DNA of 64,000 bases, taken from positions 1 to 64,000 of the forward strand of contig NZ_ANBA01000004.1 of the NCBI RefSeq assembly GCF_000341085.1, given 5' to 3'. Every line of letters starts with the position of its first letter. Position 1 is the stretch's first letter. The stretch is from Nocardiopsis ganjiahuensis DSM 45031 (GTDB lineage Bacteria; Actinomycetota; Actinomycetes; Streptosporangiales; Streptosporangiaceae). A program made the position numbers and the translations under genes. Below, piece by piece: positions 37,154 to 43,970 of this stretch. The notes under the pieces are model-generated. The model was not told the origin of the DNA, made no database searches, and saw only the letters and a list, made by a program, of their open reading frames with translations.

Positions 37154-38751
37154 GCCCGAGGAAGAAGGGTGGGAAAACCACCCAGAAGAGCGCAGACAAG
37201 GCACCCCGGGAGATCCGCCCCAAACGTCCGGGTCCACGCGGTTGGGCCAACTTCGGAGGTGGCGAGTCGACGGTCGTCGAGATGGCTGACGAGTGGCGCG
37301 GAACGACCGTTCAGGTCTGCGGCCTCTGGCCGTTCGCCGTGGGAACGGGCACCCCTATGGTGGGTGTGCCGATCGGCCGCAACATCATGTCCGGTGCGAC
37401 GCTGTGCTGTGATCCGATCTCCTGGTTCCAGAGGGCCAACCTGATCTCGAACCCCTCGATGTTCGTGCTCGGCAAACCCGGCCTGGGCAAGTCGACGATC
37501 ACCCGGCGTATGGCCACAGGCCTGACCGGGTACGGGGTTCAGCCCTTCATCCTCGGCGACCTCAAGCCCGACTACGTGGACCTGGTCGAGGCCCTCGGCG
37601 GACAGGTCATCACCCTGGGGCGCGGCCGCGGGCACATCAACGTCCTGGATCCCGGGCAGGCCGGCGCGGTCATCGACCGCCTCCCCCCAGCCGCCAGGGC
37701 CACGGTGCTGGCGGACGTGCACGGACGACGTCTCACCATGGTGACGGCGCTCCTGACCATCATGCGGTCCGCGCCCGTCACCGACCGTGAGGAGACCATC
37801 CTCGACCGTGCCCTGAAGGTCCTGGACGAACGCCACGAGGGGACGCCGGTCCTCAAGGACCTGCTCCAGTGCATCCAGGACGCCCCCGAGCCCGTACGCC
37901 AGGTGGCCCTCGACCGGGGCGACATGAACCGGTACCGGGAGATCACCGATCACCTGGAAGCGTCCCTCATCGGTCTGGTCGGCGGTGGCCGTCTCGGCGA
38001 GATCTTCTCCGAACCGACCACCACCCCCATGCTCCGCGACCGGCCCGTGGTGTTCGACGTGTCGAACATCGACGACTCCGAGATGGACCTCCAGGCAGCG
38101 GTTCTCCTGGCCTGCTGGTCCACCGGCTTCGCCACCATCAACCTCTCCCACGCGCTCGCCGACGCCGGGCTGGAGCCCCGCCGGCACTACTTCGTGATCC
38201 TGGACGAGCTCTGGCGCGCGCTCAGGGCCGGGCACGGCATGGTGGACCGTGTGGACGCTCTGACCAGGCTCAACCGTCAGCGCGGCGTGGGCATGGCGAT
38301 GATCTCCCACACGATGAGCGACCTCATGTCACTGCCCAACGTCGAGGACCGGAACAAGGCGAAGGGATTCGTCGAGCGTTCCGGGATGGTCGTCTGCGGA
38401 GGATTGCCCCGGGCCGAGATGCCCATGCTCTCCGAGGTCATCCCCTTCTCCCAGATCGAGCAGGAGATGCTCGGTTCCTGGCAGGACCCACCGGCCTGGG
38501 ACTCCCGCTCGGGCACGGAGACGGCCCCGCCCGGACGAGGCAAGTTCCTCATCAAGGTCGGCGGGCGTCCGGGTATCCCCGTCCAGGTCCAGCTCACCGA
38601 AGCGGAGAAGGGCATCAACGACACCAACAAGCTCTGGCACACGCAGTCCCGTATCGGCAGCAAGGCCGCAGAGCCGGAGAGCGCAGACCAGAGGGACTCC
38701 GGTGCCACGGACTCCCCCCTGACGAGCCCTTCCGAGGAGATCGAGGCATGA
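37150..38751 (+). CDS. VirB4-like secretion ATPase
   Basis: Cytoplasmic ATPase of 533 aa from the VirB4/TraC class that energises type IV secretion. Walker A is FVLGKPGLGKSTITRR (Gly108-Thr116) and Walker B is YFVILDELWRAL (around residue 350). RQRGVGMAMISHTMSDLMSL and SGMVVCGGLPRAEMPMLSEV are the conserved downstream blocks. It lacks the usual N-terminal half, which the preceding SCO6880 protein seems to supply. The first 30 residues are very basic. The ATG of the coupling-protein gene overlaps its TGA (ATGA at 38748-38751), so the three genes are translationally coupled. Confidence 0.88.
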   Translation: MSPRKKGGKTTQKSADKAPREIRPKRPGPRGWANFGGGESTVVEMADEWRGTTVQVCGLWPFAVGTGTPMVGVPIGRNIMSGATLCCDPISWFQRANLISNPSMFVLGKPGLGKSTITRRMATGLTGYGVQPFILGDLKPDYVDLVEALGGQVITLGRGRGHINVLDPGQAGAVIDRLPPAARATVLADVHGRRLTMVTALLTIMRSAPVTDREETILDRALKVLDERHEGTPVLKDLLQCIQDAPEPVRQVALDRGDMNRYREITDHLEASLIGLVGGGRLGEIFSEPTTTPMLRDRPVVFDVSNIDDSEMDLQAAVLLACWSTGFATINLSHALADAGLEPRRHYFVILDELWRALRAGHGMVDRVDALTRLNRQRGVGMAMISHTMSDLMSLPNVEDRNKAKGFVERSGMVVCGGLPRAEMPMLSEVIPFSQIEQEMLGSWQDPPAWDSRSGTETAPPGRGKFLIKVGGRPGIPVQVQLTEAEKGINDTNKLWHTQSRIGSKAAEPESADQRDSGATDSPLTSPSEEIEA

Positions 38752-40457
38752 GCCGAGCAACCAAGGCACCCACCGGGATGAACACCGAAGCCGTCGTCAT
38801 CTGGGTGGCGATCATCTCCGTGGTGCTCCTGGTCTCCACCGTGTGCGTGGCCGTCCAGGCCGGCGCCTGGTGGACCGGCACCACGGCGCCCGCCCCGTAC
38901 AACCCGTTCGACCAGGTCTTCGGGGTTCTCGGGGGAGACATCGCCTGGACACCGGCTCACACGGTCGCGCTGGTGCTCCAGTGGCTGCTCATCCTGGGCC
39001 TGCTGCTGCTCGTGTTCACCTATCGGAAGGGGGGCAGGGCCAGGGTCGACGATTCGGCCGCGCACATGGGGAGCGGTGACGACCTCGAGAAGCTGACGGA
39101 GAAGGGGGCCCTGGCCAAGGCCGAGCGACTGGGAGTGAAGGGGTCACCCGGCGTCCCGATCGGTCGCACCCTCCGGAGCCGGAAGATGCTGTACGGCTCG
39201 TGGGAGGACATGCACGTCGACATCTGGGGACCGCGTACCGGTAAGACCACCTCCCGCGCGATCCCCGCGATCCTGCAGGCCCCCGGTCCCGTCCTCGTCA
39301 CCAGTAACAAGCGCGACGTCGTCGACGCCACCCGCGGTGTCCGGGAGCTCTCCGGGGACGTGTGGGTCTTCGACCCGCAGGGCATCGCCCTCGAGGAACC
39401 GAACTGGTGGTGGAATCCGCTGAGCTACGTCACCGACGAGGTGAAGGCGGCCAAACTCGCCGGGCACTTCGTCGCCGGTTCCAGGGACTCCGACGCCAAG
39501 ACCGACGCCTTCTTCGACGGTGCGGCCCAGGACCTGCTCGCCGGGCTGATCCTGGCCGCGGCTCTGGACGACCGTTCGATCCTGCAGGTCTACACGTGGC
39601 TGACACGCCCCCACGACGACGAGGCCGTTGGCATCCTGTCCCGGCACCGCTACGAGCTGGTGGCCGACAACGTGTCCGGCGTGGTGAACTCACCGGAGAA
39701 ACAGCGCGGTGGTGTGTACGGAACCGCGATGCAGATGGTCTCCTGCCTGATGAGCCGCCAGATCTCGCCCTGGATCACCCCGCAGGGTGACGGCGGCCCC
39801 GACACGCGCAAGCACTTCGATCCGAAGGAGTTCACCGCCAGGGGCGGCACCCTCTACTCCCTGTCCAAGGAGGGCAAGGGCAGCGCCGGGCCCCTGGTCA
39901 CCGCGTTGACGGTGGCCGTCGTGGAGGCCGCGGAGGAGCTGGCGACGACGCAGAAGGGCGGCCGTCTCGCGACCCCGCTGCTGGGTGTGCTGGACGAGGC
40001 CGCGAACGTGTGCCGGTGGAACGAGCTTCCCTCGCTCTACTCCCACTACGGGTCCAGGGGCATCGTGCTGATGACCATCCTCCAGTCCTGGTCCCAGGGC
40101 GTGGACGTGTGGGGGCAGAGCGGCATGCGCAAGCTCTGGTCGGCCTCGAACATCAAGATGTACGGCGGCGGCGTCTCCGAGGTGGAGTTCCTCAACGAGC
40201 TCTCCCAGCTGATCGGCGACCACGACGTGGAGCGAGCCTCCATCTCCTCCTCCGCAGGCGCTCAGGGGGGGCGCTCGGTGTCGTGGCAGGTCGATCAGGA
40301 ACGCACCATGGACGTCGCCGCGCTGGGCTCCATGCCTCCGGGGAGGGCGGTGGTCATCGCCTCGGGCACCCCGCCGACGCTCGTGGAGACGGTGCCCTGG
40401 ATGTCCGGGCCGATGAAGGAAGCCGTGGTCGAGTCGCTGCAGCGATACGAGCCCTGA
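38748..40457 (+). CDS. VirD4/TraG-type coupling ATPase
   Basis: Type IV coupling protein of 569 aa. Two N-terminal helices (about 14-36 and 68-87) anchor it. A Walker A motif WGPRTGKTTS lies near residue 162 and a Walker B motif LLGVLDEAANVCRW near 410. LPSLYSHYGSRGIVLMTILQ is the TraM-recognition/TraG C-terminal signature, and WSASNIKMYGGGVSEVEFL follows. Such proteins select and feed substrates (relaxase-DNA or proteins) into the channel. I start at ATG 38748; longer in-frame sequence upstream is antisense-like filler within the VirB4 gene. With no relaxase in the window, its substrate may be protein. Confidence 0.88.
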   Translation: MSRATKAPTGMNTEAVVIWVAIISVVLLVSTVCVAVQAGAWWTGTTAPAPYNPFDQVFGVLGGDIAWTPAHTVALVLQWLLILGLLLLVFTYRKGGRARVDDSAAHMGSGDDLEKLTEKGALAKAERLGVKGSPGVPIGRTLRSRKMLYGSWEDMHVDIWGPRTGKTTSRAIPAILQAPGPVLVTSNKRDVVDATRGVRELSGDVWVFDPQGIALEEPNWWWNPLSYVTDEVKAAKLAGHFVAGSRDSDAKTDAFFDGAAQDLLAGLILAAALDDRSILQVYTWLTRPHDDEAVGILSRHRYELVADNVSGVVNSPEKQRGGVYGTAMQMVSCLMSRQISPWITPQGDGGPDTRKHFDPKEFTARGGTLYSLSKEGKGSAGPLVTALTVAVVEAAEELATTQKGGRLATPLLGVLDEAANVCRWNELPSLYSHYGSRGIVLMTILQSWSQGVDVWGQSGMRKLWSASNIKMYGGGVSEVEFLNELSQLIGDHDVERASISSSAGAQGGRSVSWQVDQERTMDVAALGSMPPGRAVVIASGTPPTLVETVPWMSGPMKEAVVESLQRYEP

Positions 40458-40512
40458 CCCCCCACCCATGTCGTATTCGCATTCACAGCCCAAAGAACAA
40501 GGACACGAGACT

Positions 40513-41817
40513 ATGACCTTCTTGCCAGGAAAAGCCTCGAAAGCATCCGGTATCGCGCTTTCGGTTCTCCTGCTCGCCACCGCGTGCGGCGGGGGCGGGG
40601 GTTCCGAAGGCGATGCTGAGGAAGGCGGCGAAGGGGAATCCTCCGAAGCGTCCGCCCCACTCGCCGGAGACGGTTTCCTCGCGCTGGCTTGCGGCGAGGG
40701 ATCGATCACCGTGTCCCGGTTCTCCGACGACGACGGTTCCCTCCAGGCCGAACACGTCTACTCCGCCGCCGAAGTCACGTCCGCGGACGAACCCCGGCTC
40801 CCGAACAGCCGGGTCGTCGAAACCCTCAAGAGCGTGGAGCTCCCGGACTGCGTGATCGAGTCCGACGAGACCTGGTACTACGAGGACCAGGCACTGACTC
40901 GCAACCAGGCGCACGAACTGTCCGGCCTCGTCGTCCCGGACGGTTCGCTGCTCCTGGTGGACATCGTCGAGGAGGTGGACGGCTCGGACGTGCGGACCAT
41001 CGGCGCCATGACGTCCTCCGGCGAGGTCGAAGCCCTTCTGCCCGCGGACGACGCCGACGGTTTCAGCGGGGCCCCCGTCCGGACGTCCGCCCGCTACCGC
41101 CACTCGGACGGAACCCTCACCTACCTCGAGGCGAACCCCTCCGATGAGGCCAAGACGGTGATGTCCCTCTCCGTCGACAGCGGACAGAATCAGGAGCTCG
41201 GCCCGTGTGACACCGAGTGCGGGAGGGTCATCGTCGACCCCTACTCCGAACTCGTCTACGGAACGATCGGCCCCGACGAGCCCGAGGCCAACGGCATTGA
41301 CAACAACCTCGCCCGGTACTTCTCCAACCACGACGGAAGCATGGTCGGCTTCTACACCAAGATGGCGAACGGCGGTCTGCACCTCCATCACCGCGCCGGT
41401 GACGAGTCTCCGGTGTTCAGCAGGGGAAGATGGCCCGTGAACTACAGCGAAGCCGTCGGCAAGCACGATCTGACCTACGTCGCCCCCGAGAACAGTGCGG
41501 GCGCCACCTATGCCGGCGGTCTTCCCGTGTTCACCGTGGGCGACAACGAGCTGATGCTCAGCGACAACTCCTTCACCGTTCGCGCCTTCGACGACGAATT
41601 CAGCGAGGAGACCGCGGACCGGGAGATCCTGCCCGGGAGCGACCGCGTCAACGAGCACCCGGTCCTCTCCGGGGAGCGGGACCAGATCCTCTTCCGCTCC
41701 TCCGACGCGACCGGCAACGTCTCCTGGTTCACCGTGCCCGTCAGCGGCGGAGATCCTCAGGAGATCGGGGCCGCCGAGGGAGAACACGCCACCATGGTCC
41801 CCATCCACTGGTTCTGA
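40513..41817 (+). CDS. Lipoprotein of the secretion cluster
   Basis: Exported lipoprotein of 434 aa: signal helix ALSVLLLATAC with lipidated Cys25, then a Gly/Glu-rich linker and a large domain rich in beta-strands and repeated Asp/Gly turns (DGTLTYLEAN, VIVDPYSELVYGTIG, DGSMVGFYTKMANGGLHL, PVFTVGDNELMLS, RDQILFRSSDATGN), suggesting a beta-propeller. Family not recognised. ATG 40513 follows AAGGA by ten bases; an in-frame start at 40468 gives a worse signal peptide. It lies 55 bp after the coupling-ATPase gene, so it is probably in the same operon. A surface role in the secretion apparatus is inferred from position. Confidence 0.7.
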   Translation: MTFLPGKASKASGIALSVLLLATACGGGGGSEGDAEEGGEGESSEASAPLAGDGFLALACGEGSITVSRFSDDDGSLQAEHVYSAAEVTSADEPRLPNSRVVETLKSVELPDCVIESDETWYYEDQALTRNQAHELSGLVVPDGSLLLVDIVEEVDGSDVRTIGAMTSSGEVEALLPADDADGFSGAPVRTSARYRHSDGTLTYLEANPSDEAKTVMSLSVDSGQNQELGPCDTECGRVIVDPYSELVYGTIGPDEPEANGIDNNLARYFSNHDGSMVGFYTKMANGGLHLHHRAGDESPVFSRGRWPVNYSEAVGKHDLTYVAPENSAGATYAGGLPVFTVGDNELMLSDNSFTVRAFDDEFSEETADREILPGSDRVNEHPVLSGERDQILFRSSDATGNVSWFTVPVSGGDPQEIGAAEGEHATMVPIHWF

Positions 41818-41850
41818 CGCTTCGGTTCGGTTCAGGAGAGACAGCAGTAC

Positions 41851-42213
41851 ATGAGCGACACATCCGAGACAGCGGACAACAACGGGTCGTCCGAACCCCT
41901 GCACACGGACGCCGTCGACTTCTTCGACCGCTACTTCCGCCACGTCTACAAGCGCAGGGTGGGTGTCCGCAACCAGCACCGCTGGTCAGCACGCTGGTGG
42001 GACATCCCGGAAGTCGTCATTCGCATGGACGCCATCTGGCGGGCCTGGGAGAGTCTGAGCAGCGACCCCACGGTGGGGATGAGCACCTGGCTCCGGGACC
42101 ACGCCGATTACCACATGAGTATCCTCCTGTCCCCCGACGGCCCGATGGCGAACGCGGAGGACAGCAACCAACACGGCGAACCGCTACCGCACGAAGCACC
42201 ACCCGAGTACTGA
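41851..42213 (+). CDS. DUF4913 family protein
   Basis: Small protein of 120 aa with the DUF4913 signature: FFDRYFRHVYKRRV, RWSARWWDIPEVVIRMDAIW, RAWE, then GMSTWLRDHADYHMSILLSP and DGPM. This family of unknown function is common in actinobacterial plasmids and conjugation-like islands, often near VirD4-type genes. It ends the rightward operon, 33 bp after the lipoprotein gene, and a strong bidirectional hairpin follows. No signal peptide or membrane helix. Confidence 0.82.
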   Translation: MSDTSETADNNGSSEPLHTDAVDFFDRYFRHVYKRRVGVRNQHRWSARWWDIPEVVIRMDAIWRAWESLSSDPTVGMSTWLRDHADYHMSILLSPDGPMANAEDSNQHGEPLPHEAPPEY

Positions 42214-42217
42214 GCCG

Positions 42218-42253
42218 GGGGCGGTGCGTGGGAGCAACCCCACGCACCGCCCC
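42218..42253. terminator. Perfect 15-bp bidirectional terminator
   Basis: GGGGCGGTGCGTGGG (42218-42232) pairs with CCCACGCACCGCCCC (42239-42253) around a 6-nt loop. It lies between convergent stops at 42213 and 42266. Confidence 0.75.
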
Positions 42254-42265
42254 TGGAGAAGACAC

Positions 42266-43897
42266 TCAGCGACCTGTCCCCTGACCGCTTCTCGTCTGGT
42301 CGACAGTGCGGTTGGGGCCCTGAGGACCGGTGCGGCCGACGCCTTCGCTCTGCTGGGCCGGAGCCTTTCGTGTGGCTCCTCCGGCCCTCTGCGCGGACGC
42401 ATCGAGCAGCTCGTTCGAGGACGGCTGGGGCGGGGCCTGCTGACCCGGCTCCGGTCCTGTGGAAGGACCGGGGCTGGAAGCTCCCCCGCTTTCCTGGGGA
42501 GCCGACTCAGTGGACTGCCCGTTGTCGGCCTCCCGGCCCTGACCGGTCTTCGAGGCTGACACACCCTGGCCCTCAGCTTCCGGGCCCTCCTGAGCAGCGC
42601 TGTCCTGCTCGACCCCCTCCTCGGCCTCAGGCGTCTCCTGTGAAACTGCCTCATCCTGAGACTGATCCTCAGCTTGGGCGCTTTCCCCTGCCTCGGCGCC
42701 TTCCTCGGCCTCGGTCTCCTCCTCCGCGACGCTCCCCTCGACCTCAGAGCGCTCCTCGGCCTCGGTCCCCTCCCCGGCCTCAGCGCCGGCCTCGGTCTCA
42801 GCACCTTGCTCGGCGTCAGAGCGCTCCTCAACCTGGGCTCCCTCGGCCTCAGGCCCCTCCTCCGCGACGCTCTCCTCAATCTCAGAGCGCTCCTCGGCCT
42901 CGGTTCCCTCCTCGGCCCCAGCACCTTGCTCGGCGTCAGAGCGCTCCTCAGCCTCGGCCCCCTCGACCTCAGGCCCCTCCTCCGCGACGCCTTCCTCTAC
43001 CTCAGTGCCTTCCTCGGCCTCAGCGCCGGCCTCGGACTCAGTGGCTTCTTCGGCTTCGGCACGCTCCTCGGCCTCCACGCTCTCCTCGGCCTCGGGGGCC
43101 TCCTCGACAAGACTGTCCTGCTCGACCCCCTCCTCGGCTTCAGGCGCCTCCTGGGAAACCGCCTCGTCCTGAGACGGCTCTTCGACTGCTTTCTCCGCCT
43201 CGGAAACGGTCTCCTGGTCATCCTTCGATTCGGCCAGGGCGCTACGCTCTGCGGCCTGCCGCTCCTGATGCTCTCTACCGGCCGCGACCCACGGGTCGTT
43301 GATCACGGAGGTCGGAACCAGCACGACCATGTAGTCCGCCTGGAACTGCTCCTGCTGGAACTGACGGTTCGCGAACACATGCCTCTGGTTCTCGTGGAAC
43401 CCGGCCAGCCCCTCAGCCTCTCGAGCATTGTTCGCGCGGAGATTCTGGGAGTCCTGTCGGAAACCGCTGAAAGCCGCCTGCCGGTCGGGAACCTGCTGCC
43501 CGTAGGTCTGGTGCACACGTTCCGGATCGATACCCCAGCGCTTCTCGCACTGGCGCCGGAACCTCCGGTAGAGCAAGCGTGCCAGCAAGCTGCCGCCGGC
43601 ATGTTCGCGCAGGTTGGCGGAGGCGGTCGCGATCTTCTCGGGGTTGGCGTCCCGCCACCACCCGTCTCGGCCCATGCCCCGCATGTTCCTGATGCTCTGC
43701 CGGCGGTGCTGCCGGTTCTCCTTCGGTGACCGGTTGTGCCGCGGTACGTCCTTCACCCCCGTACGCCCGGCTGCGTAGTTCTGTCTCATGAACTTGCGCG
43801 CGCTTCGAGCGCCTGTGTGGCGGGCCAGACTCATTCCGGTCTGGAACACCTGCTGGAGCATCTCATCGACACCGTCGTTCGGCTGTTCGACGTACAT
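42266..43897 (-). CDS. Long acidic-repeat protein of the secretion cluster
   Basis: Protein of 543 aa, family not recognised. Residues 1-215 are basic and helical (DEMLQQVFQTGMSLARHTGA, LLARLLYRRFRRQCEKRWGI, FANRQFQQEQFQADYMVVLV). Residues about 215-470 are Glu/Ala-rich imperfect repeats of about 40 residues (units starting EERSDAEQGA and containing EERSEIEESVAEEGPE). This acidic block is bracketed by two copies of SQDEAVSQE[AT]PEAEEGVE. The last 75 residues are Pro/Gln/Gly-rich and basic, with PSSNELLDASAQRAGG 47 residues from the end, like the tails at 26232 and 28642. ATG 43897 follows GAGG by about eight bases. It is probably co-transcribed with the MinD-type gene upstream (73-bp gap). 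A secreted or channel-associated protein is possible. Confidence 0.65.
   Translation of the reverse strand: MYVEQPNDGVDEMLQQVFQTGMSLARHTGARSARKFMRQNYAAGRTGVKDVPRHNRSPKENRQHRRQSIRNMRGMGRDGWWRDANPEKIATASANLREHAGGSLLARLLYRRFRRQCEKRWGIDPERVHQTYGQQVPDRQAAFSGFRQDSQNLRANNAREAEGLAGFHENQRHVFANRQFQQEQFQADYMVVLVPTSVINDPWVAAGREHQERQAAERSALAESKDDQETVSEAEKAVEEPSQDEAVSQEAPEAEEGVEQDSLVEEAPEAEESVEAEERAEAEEATESEAGAEAEEGTEVEEGVAEEGPEVEGAEAEERSDAEQGAGAEEGTEAEERSEIEESVAEEGPEAEGAQVEERSDAEQGAETEAGAEAGEGTEAEERSEVEGSVAEEETEAEEGAEAGESAQAEDQSQDEAVSQETPEAEEGVEQDSAAQEGPEAEGQGVSASKTGQGREADNGQSTESAPQESGGASSPGPSTGPEPGQQAPPQPSSNELLDASAQRAGGATRKAPAQQSEGVGRTGPQGPNRTVDQTRSGQGTGR
42600..43174 (-). repeat. Tandem and flanking repeats within the acidic-repeat gene
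   Basis: Two nearly identical 62-bp segments (42600-42661 and 43113-43174) bracket a block of imperfect repeats of roughly 120 bp. All keep the reading frame of the host gene, so length variation by recombination would preserve the protein. Confidence 0.65.
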
Positions 43898-43970
43898 CCG
43901 TCATCCTCGTTCGGGGGAAGCCCATCCATGGGGCGTGCGGGCTGAAGCGGAACCGAGAGGCTCGGAGAAC

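Noticed and set aside
35186-37237. Minus-strand open frame of 683 codons opposite the SCO6880 gene
   Set aside because: Low-complexity antisense reading; the plus strand carries coupled genes with overlapping stops and starts.
42600-43174. Regularly spaced repeats that could suggest a CRISPR or satellite array
   Set aside because: Units are imperfect, adjacent and keep the reading frame of an acidic-repeat protein; there are no unique spacers or cas genes.
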